Positions 29,222-37,753 of a stretch of 64,000 nt of DNA are shown here, piece after piece. The DNA comes from a virus. The position numbers and the translations under genes were made by a program. Under the pieces are notes generated by a model. It had not been told where the DNA came from. It did no database searches and saw only the letters and a program-made list of their open reading frames with translations. Positions within the stretch are counted from its first letter, which is position 1. Every line of letters begins with the position of its first letter. The stretch spans positions 62,001 to 126,000 of the IMG/VR virus record IMGVR_UViG_3300028827_000129; one strand, written 5' to 3'.

Positions 29222-29635
29222 ATGGCAGGCGGCGTAGATTTAGTAGATAAAGTCGACTTTGAAGGTGAAAATGTAATACAACAAAATATTAAGGATTTAT
29301 ATGGGAGACTGTATCAATATATTATGAAAGATTTTAGGCATGTTGAAGACTGTAAAAAATGCCATGAAAAATTAAACGATCTATTTAATGGACATACACA
29401 CAATATAGACCATGAGCACCGCTTTGATTGGTATTGGAGTCATCCTGGTGGGTCTGCAACAGGAGTTACAAATATCATACTATCTGAAAGCGCATCCCCG
29501 ACTCAGCGTTCTACAGTTATTGCATTGCCAGCCAACGCCGAAAGTAAGAAGACTTTTGATGTTTTGAGAGGGAATCAGATTGTACATAAAAACTTTATTG
29601 CTAAGGGCATTAAACCATTTAAGGTGGTTTTTTAA
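29222..29635 (+). CDS. Hypothetical protein with CxxC and His cluster
   Basis: The start at 29222 (MAGGVDLVDKVDF) has AGGTGAG upstream; an in-frame GTG at 29213 is possible. The 137-residue product has DCKKCHEKL and a dense His stretch (NGHTHNIDHEHRFDWYWSH), which suggests a metal site. The C-terminal half is strand-like. No family recognised. Confidence 0.6.
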   Translation: MAGGVDLVDKVDFEGENVIQQNIKDLYGRLYQYIMKDFRHVEDCKKCHEKLNDLFNGHTHNIDHEHRFDWYWSHPGGSATGVTNIILSESASPTQRSTVIALPANAESKKTFDVLRGNQIVHKNFIAKGIKPFKVVF

Positions 29636-29637
29636 TT

Positions 29638-29835
29638 ATGTTTGGTGTAGAAGATAAGCATCTTGGAGCATGTTTGGCAATTATTAACTTTTTCGAAGAA
29701 AAACTATCTAAGGATAATCGAGATGTTGCTACTGATGTTTTAATGCTAAAGCCAAGCTTTAGAAGTTTAGAGAATTTATATGCAATGAGAAGTGTTTTAA
29801 ACTCTTACGTAGACCAAAGTGAAGAAGATGAGTAG
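29638..29835 (+). CDS. 65-residue helical protein
   Basis: It begins two bases after the previous stop and has no Shine-Dalgarno, so translation is probably coupled. Helical with an acidic end (YVDQSEEDE). It overlaps the next gene by eight bases. No family recognised. Confidence 0.55.
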   Translation: MFGVEDKHLGACLAIINFFEEKLSKDNRDVATDVLMLKPSFRSLENLYAMRSVLNSYVDQSEEDE

Positions 29836-31072
29836 TAAGTTTATAAAAGAATGCGTTCCATGTTCAGAGCGGCTAAATTTGTCTGAAGAGTTTAATGTAT
29901 CAGATGATTTAGTAAATATTTTTATGCATTGGGCTGATTTTTCTTTAGAAAATGCTAAGGCTATCAATAGACTTCTTAATAGCACTGATGTCTATGACTC
30001 ATATTGTGAGTTGTTAGATTTTTTTGATTCCCAATGCGTCGTAGATCTAAAGGCCATTTTTAGCCTTCTTGCATGGCAACTTGCTAATCTTAATACTGCT
30101 TTATTGTATAATTTACGTTCTGGTATTTTTAGCTTATTATCTCCATTTTTTATGCCGCTAACTGGCAAGTTAACTGATCTTTTAAATAAGTATATAAGTT
30201 TGGTTTTGCCTAAGATTGACTGTTCTATAAATTCCCTTATTGATGTTCTAGATAAGATCCCAGGGGAAACAGAGATAGAAGAGATTGTTTATAGATATAA
30301 ACTTGCAAAAGAGGAACTGTCTACGCATGAGTACAATATAAAAAATCGTATTTTAGAAAGGGACCATGCAATTTTATCTGGTAGTGACTTATCTTCACTT
30401 AAGACGTCTTCTTATGCATCTGCTGATAATTACGGAGATGCTATAGAGATGATAAAGCAGGTAGGGAAGCGGAGTAAGTCACTGCCGAGAGACAAGTATT
30501 TCAATTTTATTGTTAAACCAATGGCTGATGCTAGAAATAAGATTAATAATAAACTACAAGAGCTTAAGAATGACCTAGAAGGATTCATTAGACTTGACGC
30601 ATCATCGTCCAGTGATTTTGCATTTTTAATCCAACAGATTACATCTGTTAAGCGCATATTGTCTTTTTTAGAGCCAGTAATAAATGGGCAATTCTCTCGT
30701 TCTGCAGCTGGATGTGATGGTACTTCCTTTTTTAGAAAGAAGCCTGATGTTGGACAAAGTGTGCCAAAAAATACCACAAATAACAAAGGGGATACATTCG
30801 GAGATAATACTGATAATACTGCAGAAGTTATGTCAAGAAATGTCGCCAAGAATGAAAAAACTATAATATCTGATGAGATAGTTTTACAAAATTTGAATGC
30901 TATTTTGGAAGATTCTGGCTTTGAAGTTGTAACAGAGAATAATAAAATAACGTTAAAAACTAAAGACTTAGATAAAAATGTTGTTTCAAGTGTACAGGCG
31001 AATTTTGGATTTTTTGCACGTTTGAGTAATGGAATTGATGCTAAGACAGATTCTAAGGATTTTTGTACATGA
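29828..31072 (+). CDS. Hypothetical helix-rich protein upstream of portal
   Basis: The ATG at 29828 (MSSKFIKEC) lies inside the end of the preceding gene. The 414-residue product is mostly helical with a long middle coiled-coil-like part (YRYKLAKEELSTHEYNIKNR) and an Asn/Thr/Asp-rich linker near residues 300-330 before a small alpha/beta end. No family recognised. The position suggests a head-vertex or packaging accessory. Confidence 0.6.
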   Translation: MSSKFIKECVPCSERLNLSEEFNVSDDLVNIFMHWADFSLENAKAINRLLNSTDVYDSYCELLDFFDSQCVVDLKAIFSLLAWQLANLNTALLYNLRSGIFSLLSPFFMPLTGKLTDLLNKYISLVLPKIDCSINSLIDVLDKIPGETEIEEIVYRYKLAKEELSTHEYNIKNRILERDHAILSGSDLSSLKTSSYASADNYGDAIEMIKQVGKRSKSLPRDKYFNFIVKPMADARNKINNKLQELKNDLEGFIRLDASSSSDFAFLIQQITSVKRILSFLEPVINGQFSRSAAGCDGTSFFRKKPDVGQSVPKNTTNNKGDTFGDNTDNTAEVMSRNVAKNEKTIISDEIVLQNLNAILEDSGFEVVTENNKITLKTKDLDKNVVSSVQANFGFFARLSNGIDAKTDSKDFCT

Positions 31073-32856
31073 GCAATATTAATAATATTAAAAAACGCAA
31101 CACAAGAAGAAAAAAGCGTGGCGCTGGCACTAATATGAATCCTGATCGTCAGTTGAAAGTTGTCAGGTCATCTCATATTCCTTTATATTACGAGGCCGGT
31201 AGGGACTCTTTTGTAGTTGCAGAATATGACTTGCGAGAAATTTCTACTATTGAAGATGTCGAGTCTTTCGTAAGACAAGCTTTTAGAAAAAAAACATCTT
31301 TAATGTTCAAGGAAGGATATGATCTTGTAGGTGAAAATATCGAAACTATAAATTATATTAAGGAGAGATTCAGGCAAATTTCATATGTTTCCGATAAGCC
31401 GATCGATTTGCTGTTGCGAGAGATTGGTGCTGACTTAATAAAGTTCTCTAATGCGTTTTTGTATAAAGCTAGAAGCGCTAGATCTTCAGGCGGGCGTGTT
31501 AGGGTTTCAAAAACGGGCAAACGTAAGTTAGACCCTGTTGCTGCATACTTTAGAATCCCACCTGAAACTGTTCAAATAAGACTTAGTAAGTCTAATAAGA
31601 TTACACATTACAGACAAATGATGCCGGATGGTAGATATAAAGATTTTGCTGCTGAAGATATTATTCATATCTATCATGATCGCAAGGCTGGGTTTATCAT
31701 GGGAACTCCGGCATTAATCCCAGTTATTGACGACATTAAGGTTTTGCGTAGGATTGAAGAAAATGTAGAGTTAATGGTATATAAAGACCTTTTCCCTCTT
31801 TATCATTATAAGGTTGGGACTGAAGATGCTCCGGCGATGACATATGGGGATGGCACTACGGAAGTTGACATAGTGCGTGATGCCATAGAACAAATGCCAT
31901 TAGAAGGTACTGTAGTAACTTCTGAACGTCATAATATTAATGTGATAGGCGCTGAAGGTCATGCATTAAAGGCTAGTGAATATCTTGATTATTTTAAAAA
32001 GCGTGTCTATGCTGGACTAGGGTGTTCTTCAATTGACTTTGGAGAAAGTGGTACTTCTAACAGATCTACGTCTGAGACTCTATCGAAAGCTCTTATAGAT
32101 GATGTGAAGGGCTATCAGAAAGTATTGTCAATCTTTATTAATCATTATATCATTAAGGAACTTTTATTAGAAAGTCCGTTTGTTGTAGGATGGAATGTTA
32201 ATACGAAGGATGAGGTTTACTTTAAGTTTAAAGAGATAGATGTAGATACAAATATTAAGAAGAGCGCTGATGCTGTTAATCTTTTTAACTCTAATTTGAT
32301 AGAAGAAAATGAGGCGCGTGAAATGATTGGATATGAGCCAATGACTGAAGAGCAGCGCAAACGGACTTTCAGTGAACTTGTTGGCAAACCAATGGCTGAA
32401 CATGAATCTTTACTTAAAAACAAAGTAGAAGGTTCTGTTTCATCTGCAAAGAATAGGGTGCAGCCTGAGAATCAACATGGGAAGAAAACAGGACCTCAGA
32501 AGTCAGTTAAAGATCTCGTATCTTTTGTTTTTGACGGATTAAAGGCAGGTAAAAATAAAGATATTAATGCCATATTAGCTTCAATGTTCAGCGATATGTT
32601 TATTGTTAAATATACTATACTTCTTGAGGAAGAAGTTAAAGATAAATTAAAACTTGAAGAATATTCTACTTTGTTAGTTAATACTGTTAATGAATCTATT
32701 AATGATTTATCTGTTATTGCTTTAGATTCACTTAATAGAGATTTAAGCAGAAATAGAGAAGATTTGCCAAGTTTAGATGTTTTAAAGAAAGTGTTTGTAA
32801 AGCATATACAAGCTACTAAAGATGGGTTCAGTGCTGCTTGTGAGCTTTTGCAATAA
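31069..32856 (+). CDS. Portal protein
   Basis: The start at 31069 (MSNINNIKKRN) overlaps the previous stop as ATGA. The 595-residue product has a basic N-terminus and typical portal features: VAAYFRIPPETVQIRL, then DIIHIYHDRKAGFIMGTPALIPVIDDI, then a long helix region and YAGLGCSSIDFGESGTSNRSTSE. It forms the dodecameric DNA gate at the head vertex and docks the terminase. Position between the terminase and the prohead protease agrees. Confidence 0.9.
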   Translation: MSNINNIKKRNTRRKKRGAGTNMNPDRQLKVVRSSHIPLYYEAGRDSFVVAEYDLREISTIEDVESFVRQAFRKKTSLMFKEGYDLVGENIETINYIKERFRQISYVSDKPIDLLLREIGADLIKFSNAFLYKARSARSSGGRVRVSKTGKRKLDPVAAYFRIPPETVQIRLSKSNKITHYRQMMPDGRYKDFAAEDIIHIYHDRKAGFIMGTPALIPVIDDIKVLRRIEENVELMVYKDLFPLYHYKVGTEDAPAMTYGDGTTEVDIVRDAIEQMPLEGTVVTSERHNINVIGAEGHALKASEYLDYFKKRVYAGLGCSSIDFGESGTSNRSTSETLSKALIDDVKGYQKVLSIFINHYIIKELLLESPFVVGWNVNTKDEVYFKFKEIDVDTNIKKSADAVNLFNSNLIEENEAREMIGYEPMTEEQRKRTFSELVGKPMAEHESLLKNKVEGSVSSAKNRVQPENQHGKKTGPQKSVKDLVSFVFDGLKAGKNKDINAILASMFSDMFIVKYTILLEEEVKDKLKLEEYSTLLVNTVNESINDLSVIALDSLNRDLSRNREDLPSLDVLKKVFVKHIQATKDGFSAACELLQ

Positions 32857-32867
32857 GGAGATATGAA

Positions 32868-34781
32868 ATGGCTCATATATCGTTTAAAGATTTTTTCCAT
32901 TTTGATGCTAGCGCAATTAAAGATAATGTAAAGTTTTTTCATGAAACAAAGGATAGTGCTTCTGAAACTGGGCATTCAATAAAATGTCAAATCAGAGCTA
33001 CATTTTCTGCTGTTATAAATAAAAATAATAGATTTGATATGCCTCATGCTGTTAAAAAGGGCGCTGCATCATTACTTGACGAGTACCCAAAACCTATATT
33101 AGTAGGTCATTATGATGAAATTGATCCTATTGGTCGCGTCTCCGATTATGAATATGTAGATATTTCTTCACAGTTCCAAATTCCTAAAATAAAATCATTT
33201 CTTGACCCTAAGACATCTTATATATCTAAGTTAAAAGTTGTTGATTTCATTGTCGAAAACTTGATTCCGCTAAAAGGTTATAAAGGCCTTGGCTATATAG
33301 ATGTCATAGCAGACATAAGCGACCCGAGGGCTATAAGAAAGATATTAGATGGCAGGTATTTAACTGTGTCAATTGGCGGTAGATCCGACAAAATGGTCTG
33401 CTCAGTATGCAAGACGGATTGGGTTAGCGAAGATTATTGTGAACATACTCCTGGCGTCGTTTATGACGGGAAAAGGGCTTTTCTTATAAGTGGCAATATA
33501 TTATATAACGAAATATCATTTGTGAATAAGCCCGCCAATCCACATAGTCAGGTAGTGAAGATTGACGAAGCAAATAATGTGAGGGATGAAGTAAGAATTG
33601 GTTCTAATGATGATTTTAATGATCATTGCTTAGTGAGTTTTGATTTAACAGATTCTTGTCAAGGAGAAGAAGAGATGGCGGTAAAGAAGAAGAGAAAGAA
33701 GAAGGTTGAAGATATTGAAAAAGACATCAAAGATAAAGATGTCAATACTGAAGATAAAGAAGAGGTAAAAGATTCTAAAGCCAATGATGACGTAAAAGAT
33801 AATAATGTTGATGAAGAGCAGAAAGAGCATGAGAATGTAAAAGCTTCTTCTGAAGATAACGAAAATAATGGTAATGTAGTTGACGAAGAAGAAAAAGAGG
33901 ATAGTTCTAAAGAAGAAGAGCTTCCTGCTATTGAAGAAATTATCAAAGACGAAGAGGCTAATTATGAGGCGATTGCTGCTGTTTTAGATGAATTAGAGTT
34001 AAGCGATGCAAAATTAAGCGCAGAACAGCGTAAAAAGTTAAAGGGTTCTACATTCTGCGGCCCTAATAGATCTTTTCCTGTTCCTGATTGCGCTCACGTA
34101 ACTGCTGCGAAGCGTCTTTTAGGGAGATATAAAGGAAGCGGTTCTAAGTCTGCTATTCTTGCTTGCGTTGAAAGAAAGGCAAAGAAACTTGGATGTAATA
34201 AAGATGCTGAAGAAGAAAAGAGTAACAATCAAGCTACTAATGAAACTAAAGTAACTGATAAAGAGCTTCTTGAGCAATTTAATGGTCTAGTTGAGCAATT
34301 GAAAGAGCGCGGTATTTATAAGTGCCCAGAGTGTGAATCGCTCCAGAAGGATCTAGAAGATAAAAATAATGAGTTATTTGTTGTTAATTCAAGGAATACA
34401 GTTCTTGAAGATGAGATTAACGCTGTAGAAGAAAGTTATGTTGAATTAAAAGATAAATTTAATGAATATAAAAAAGACGTGTTAAAGGTATACAAGAAGG
34501 CTTTAGGAGAAGATGAGAGTATTACAGATAAAGAAGTTGAGGATTTAGATAACATTTTAGATAGCTATAAGGAGAAGATTAATAATCCTCAGTCAAAGAC
34601 AGAAGATAAGGATTTCGAAAAAATAGAAGACCCGACTCTGAAAGATGACAACAACAGTGAAGACAAGAGTAAAGTTGCTGCAGTTAAAGACATTATGGAT
34701 AAATATCATTTAATCCGTAGATTATATGGACTGAAGGCTGCTAGCGATTTTATTCAAAAATCGATCAAGAGTAACAAATAA
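32868..34781 (+). CDS. Prohead protease fused to scaffold
   Basis: A 637-residue product; AAGGAG lies before the ATG. Residues 1-235 look like a head maturation serine protease, with VGHYDEIDPIGRV (His81) and LTVSIGG (Ser168), plus a zinc-like CSVC and CEH (178-193). Residues about 270-370 are a very acidic/basic disordered linker. Residues about 390-445 hold the FCGPNRSFPVPDC element seen in phage head proteases and scaffolds, then coiled coil to the end. A second start with a strong ribosome binding site lies in frame at 33675. The protease would process scaffold and capsid during maturation. Confidence 0.82.
   Translation: MAHISFKDFFHFDASAIKDNVKFFHETKDSASETGHSIKCQIRATFSAVINKNNRFDMPHAVKKGAASLLDEYPKPILVGHYDEIDPIGRVSDYEYVDISSQFQIPKIKSFLDPKTSYISKLKVVDFIVENLIPLKGYKGLGYIDVIADISDPRAIRKILDGRYLTVSIGGRSDKMVCSVCKTDWVSEDYCEHTPGVVYDGKRAFLISGNILYNEISFVNKPANPHSQVVKIDEANNVRDEVRIGSNDDFNDHCLVSFDLTDSCQGEEEMAVKKKRKKKVEDIEKDIKDKDVNTEDKEEVKDSKANDDVKDNNVDEEQKEHENVKASSEDNENNGNVVDEEEKEDSSKEEELPAIEEIIKDEEANYEAIAAVLDELELSDAKLSAEQRKKLKGSTFCGPNRSFPVPDCAHVTAAKRLLGRYKGSGSKSAILACVERKAKKLGCNKDAEEEKSNNQATNETKVTDKELLEQFNGLVEQLKERGIYKCPECESLQKDLEDKNNELFVVNSRNTVLEDEINAVEESYVELKDKFNEYKKDVLKVYKKALGEDESITDKEVEDLDNILDSYKEKINNPQSKTEDKDFEKIEDPTLKDDNNSEDKSKVAAVKDIMDKYHLIRRLYGLKAASDFIQKSIKSNK
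33675..34781 (+). CDS. Nested in-frame scaffold protein (internal start)
   Basis: Inside the protease gene, AAGGAG (33661-33666) stands eight bases before an in-frame ATG (MAVKKKRKKKVEDIEKD). Initiation here would give a separate 368-residue scaffold with the charged linker, FCGPN element and coiled coil but no protease. Lambda C/Nu3 and similar phages use exactly this overlapping arrangement to make excess scaffold. Seen in sequence; expression is inferred. Confidence 0.6.
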   Translation: MAVKKKRKKKVEDIEKDIKDKDVNTEDKEEVKDSKANDDVKDNNVDEEQKEHENVKASSEDNENNGNVVDEEEKEDSSKEEELPAIEEIIKDEEANYEAIAAVLDELELSDAKLSAEQRKKLKGSTFCGPNRSFPVPDCAHVTAAKRLLGRYKGSGSKSAILACVERKAKKLGCNKDAEEEKSNNQATNETKVTDKELLEQFNGLVEQLKERGIYKCPECESLQKDLEDKNNELFVVNSRNTVLEDEINAVEESYVELKDKFNEYKKDVLKVYKKALGEDESITDKEVEDLDNILDSYKEKINNPQSKTEDKDFEKIEDPTLKDDNNSEDKSKVAAVKDIMDKYHLIRRLYGLKAASDFIQKSIKSNK

Positions 34782-34805
34782 TCTTGTTAGGAGGAGTTTA
34801 AAGAA

Positions 34806-35792
34806 ATGGCTCAACAATATAATGCTAATTTTAAACCTTGGGACCACCAGGGAACATTAACTCCTAACCTCGAAGTAATGGAGGGTGTTCGGCCTGGTAT
34901 TTATAAGGTGGCCGATTATCTTCCATTGGTTAGGTTTGATAAGTACTTTGAAGAGTTTTATGTAATTCACCGTGGTAAGGCAGTTGCTTTAGACCATGGC
35001 AACGCTATGGTTCCTGCTGGCCTGAAGGCCCAGATTGATTGGGCTGTAGATGGGGCTGGTGCTGCTATTATTCAGACTGGTTCTGATACAGCTGCAACGC
35101 AGGTAGCTAATCTTCGTGCAGCTGCTGCAGCTAATAATCTTACAGTTTACACTCAAACAGATGTTGATGAAGGTGTTGTCAATGCTGCCGGTAACGCTGT
35201 TGTTGCTGGAGAATGTGTTATTGAAAGCTTTTTGGACTTAGTAGACTCTCAGCCGCCAGCTCGCAGTTCTGTTCGTACAGTTTCAGAGGCTATCGGTGTC
35301 AATTTCCAGAATGCTTGGCGTTGGGTTGGTGGAGACGGTGTGAATCCTGCTAACTTCCGTCAGCATAACCACAATCTACAGCATGGCGTTGGCTTGCTGT
35401 GTGACTATGTTATTGAACTTCCTGCTGTGACAGATACTGATTATGCAAATGCCGCTATGACTGGTGTTGCTGCTGCTATTTACACTTCTGGGTCTCCGTT
35501 CAAGCCCGGAGATTTCTTGAAGTACGATTTCAATTCTAATTGGGTTAAGGCAGATCTTTCTGCTGATACTATTGGGAATATTTTAGGCCAGATTATTAAG
35601 GTTGACACTGACTTCCCGAAGGATTATCTTGATAGAGTTAAGACTGCTTATGATAATCTTGGCTCTACTGCAGCTCAGCGTGCCCTGAACCAAATGCCTG
35701 GTTCTGCTTCAAGCGGTATGCCTGATGCAATTAATTTCGCTGGCGGTTCATCCGCACCGACTCTGCTGTGGGTGAACTTGATCAACCGCTAA
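34806..35792 (+). CDS. Head-associated protein upstream of capsid
   Basis: AGGAGGAGTTTAAAGAA precedes the ATG, one of the strongest sites in the late region, implying high expression. The 328-residue product has an Ala/Thr-rich middle (TAATQVANLRAAAAANN) and otherwise strand-rich segments. Position between scaffold and major capsid suggests a capsid decoration, stabilisation or vertex protein. No family recognised. Confidence 0.6.
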   Translation: MAQQYNANFKPWDHQGTLTPNLEVMEGVRPGIYKVADYLPLVRFDKYFEEFYVIHRGKAVALDHGNAMVPAGLKAQIDWAVDGAGAAIIQTGSDTAATQVANLRAAAAANNLTVYTQTDVDEGVVNAAGNAVVAGECVIESFLDLVDSQPPARSSVRTVSEAIGVNFQNAWRWVGGDGVNPANFRQHNHNLQHGVGLLCDYVIELPAVTDTDYANAAMTGVAAAIYTSGSPFKPGDFLKYDFNSNWVKADLSADTIGNILGQIIKVDTDFPKDYLDRVKTAYDNLGSTAAQRALNQMPGSASSGMPDAINFAGGSSAPTLLWVNLINR

Positions 35793-35824
35793 GCAAGATA
35801 TATCAAATAGGAGGAAAACATTCA

Positions 35825-37051
35825 ATGGAATTTAAAGATTTTCATGAATATGAGTATGTATGGCGTAGCGGTGGTCATACACCCGATGGCGATAAGGTTC
35901 CTATTACTGACGCCATTAACATCGCTAGCGCTCCTGAATATTTACCGAAAGTGATTTCAAATATTGTCAAAGAGGCTGTGGAGCCATTGCTGGTTGGCAC
36001 TAGCCTTTTACAGCGCATTAATTATAAGGCTGGACAAGTTATTTCTTTCCCTGCAACTGGTGCCTTGTCTGCAGCCGATATCCCAGAGGGTGGTGAGTAC
36101 CCAGAAACTCAACTGAACATCGCTGGTGGGACAGTTGTGGCTAACATCGGGAAGAGCGGTATTGCAGTGAAAGTTACAGAAGAAATGATCCGCTATTCTC
36201 AGTATGATGTGATTGCTATGCATCTGCGTGCAGCAGGTCGTGCATTAGCTCGCCATAAGGAAAAGAAGATTTTTGATTACATTACATCCATGGGAACTGT
36301 CTGCTTCGATAATGATAATATTTCTAATGGTATTTTTGGTCGGCCTACAACTGGTCGTGGTTTTGACGGTTCAGCTAATGGTTCTATTACAATGGATGAC
36401 ATTTTTGATACTTATGGTCAGATTGTGGCCCAGGGCTTTATTCCTGATACTCTGATTATGCATCCTCTTACTTGGACAATGTTTGTTAAGGACCCCACCC
36501 TTCGTGCTTTTGCAATGCAGGCAGGAGGCGGGACAATGTTTGCTAGCTACTCTGGTAATCCTGCTGGCAGAACTCCTTGGGATAATATGGGCGGTCTTGG
36601 TATGGGCACTGGTCAGAATGTGACTCCAAGCTCTCCTGTGAATGAGTATTCACAGACAATCACTTCTGCTCCTCAGCTGCCTAGCTATCTACCAACTCCT
36701 TTCCGGATTATTGTGTCACCTTTTGTGCCTTATAATCCTACTGGCGGGCCTAATTCCAGCCCTGTTACTGATATTTATATGGTTGATAGCCGCGAAGTTG
36801 GTGCTCTTATTGTTGACGAGGATGTGACAACTGACGAATGGAATGATCCTTCTGTGGATATCCGCAAAATTAAGCTTCGTGAGCGTTATGGCATTGCTAT
36901 TCTTAACGAGGGGCAGGCCATTGGAGTGATCAAGAATGTTGTTAATGTCCAGAATCATTGGGATTCTGGCCCGGCACAGAAGACTGGCGGTGTCCAGCTT
37001 GCTGCTGGTGAGATTTCTGAGATCAACGCTTCTACTGGCGATATCTTCTAA
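35825..37051 (+). CDS. Major capsid protein (HK97 fold)
   Basis: The start at 35825 (MEFKDFHEYEYVW) follows AGGAGGAAAACATTCA. The 408-residue product has HK97-fold features: N-terminal helix, AGQVISFPATGALSAADIPEGGEYP (in two parts an E-loop-like segment), VKVTEEMIRYSQYDVIAMHLRAAGRALA for the spine helix, and DTLIMHPLTWTMF in the P-domain. C-terminal SREVGALIVDEDVTTDEW and RERYGIAILNEGQAI are typical. It builds the icosahedral shell. A 12-bp hairpin follows the gene. Confidence 0.9.
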   Translation: MEFKDFHEYEYVWRSGGHTPDGDKVPITDAINIASAPEYLPKVISNIVKEAVEPLLVGTSLLQRINYKAGQVISFPATGALSAADIPEGGEYPETQLNIAGGTVVANIGKSGIAVKVTEEMIRYSQYDVIAMHLRAAGRALARHKEKKIFDYITSMGTVCFDNDNISNGIFGRPTTGRGFDGSANGSITMDDIFDTYGQIVAQGFIPDTLIMHPLTWTMFVKDPTLRAFAMQAGGGTMFASYSGNPAGRTPWDNMGGLGMGTGQNVTPSSPVNEYSQTITSAPQLPSYLPTPFRIIVSPFVPYNPTGGPNSSPVTDIYMVDSREVGALIVDEDVTTDEWNDPSVDIRKIKLRERYGIAILNEGQAIGVIKNVVNVQNHWDSGPAQKTGGVQLAAGEISEINASTGDIF

Positions 37052-37073
37052 AGATACGGCTACTGCATATAAC

Positions 37074-37101
37074 AAAGGGCGAGGGGCAACCCTCGCCCTT
37101 T
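37074..37101 (+). terminator. Hairpin after major capsid gene
   Basis: AAAGGGCGAGGG-GCAA-CCCTCGCCCTTT, a perfect 12-bp stem 22 bases after the capsid stop. Only three T follow, so it may be a partial terminator or a 3'-end stabiliser that raises capsid mRNA over the downstream bS21 gene. Confidence 0.65.
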
Positions 37102-37115
37102 AACGAGAGGTAACT

Positions 37116-37304
37116 GTGGAAGTAAAAGTAGAGAACGGGAACGTAGATAAAGCATTAAGGAAGTTGGCTAAGAAATTAGATAAAGACGGTCTTTTCAGAG
37201 ATTTGGCTGACCGGATAAAATATCCTACTGTCAAAGAAAGGAGACGTCTAAAGAAACGTCGAGCTGCTTTAAAGCAAAAATATCGCAAAACTATAGAAGA
37301 TTGA
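37116..37304 (+). CDS. rpsU: Ribosomal protein bS21 (phage-encoded)
   Basis: A 62-residue product starting at GTG 37116 with AGAGGT upstream. It matches bS21 along its length: EVKVENGNVDKALRKLAKK at the N-terminus, KDGLFRDLADRIKYP in the middle, and VKERRRLKKRRAALKQKYR in the basic C-terminal helix, with the order and spacing of bacterial S21. bS21 sits near the anti-Shine-Dalgarno on the 30S subunit and affects mRNA selection. Phage copies are known from metagenomic genomes. It is placed right after the capsid gene, so it is probably made late and abundantly. Confidence 0.9.
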   Translation: MEVKVENGNVDKALRKLAKKLDKDGLFRDLADRIKYPTVKERRRLKKRRAALKQKYRKTIED

Positions 37305-37312
37305 GGTCTACT

Positions 37313-37753
37313 ATGAAAATTAAATTAAAGCCTAATTGTCCAGCTTGGGGGTTATTAGATCAAGATGGCAAGAAGGCTATCTTTTTTTTAAATCGCAGAA
37401 ACCCTGAAGTTGAAATTGATTATTTTTCTTTACCAGAACATTTGAGAGGTGTAATCAATAGAGGTGTGGCTTTAGATTTTATTGAAGTTAGTGAAGAGCC
37501 AAAGGTAGAAGTTGTAGAGCCTGAAAAAGTTGAAACTGTTAAAGACGACCGCGTGATTAAACCAGCTGAATTAAATAGACGGGCCAAGGATTTATTGCGT
37601 GGTAATATTACTAAAATTCGCAAGAATATTAAGGACGAAACTCTTACTTGCACGATTGTAAAAAGAGCGCTTTATTTAGAAAAATCTAGAAAGAAGCCTC
37701 GTAAGATGGTTGTTAGTGTTTTAAGCGGATGGTTAGAAAAAAATGAATGTTAG
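37313..37753 (+). CDS. Hypothetical protein, 146 residues
   Basis: The start at 37313 (MKIKLKPNCPAWG) has GAGG five bases upstream, overlapping the bS21 stop region. A small N-terminal domain (GLLDQDGKKAIFFLNRRN) is followed by an acidic Val/Glu/Lys-Pro linker and a basic helical end. The form suggests a small head-tail or decoration-type structural protein. No family recognised. Confidence 0.55.
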   Translation: MKIKLKPNCPAWGLLDQDGKKAIFFLNRRNPEVEIDYFSLPEHLRGVINRGVALDFIEVSEEPKVEVVEPEKVETVKDDRVIKPAELNRRAKDLLRGNITKIRKNIKDETLTCTIVKRALYLEKSRKKPRKMVVSVLSGWLEKNEC

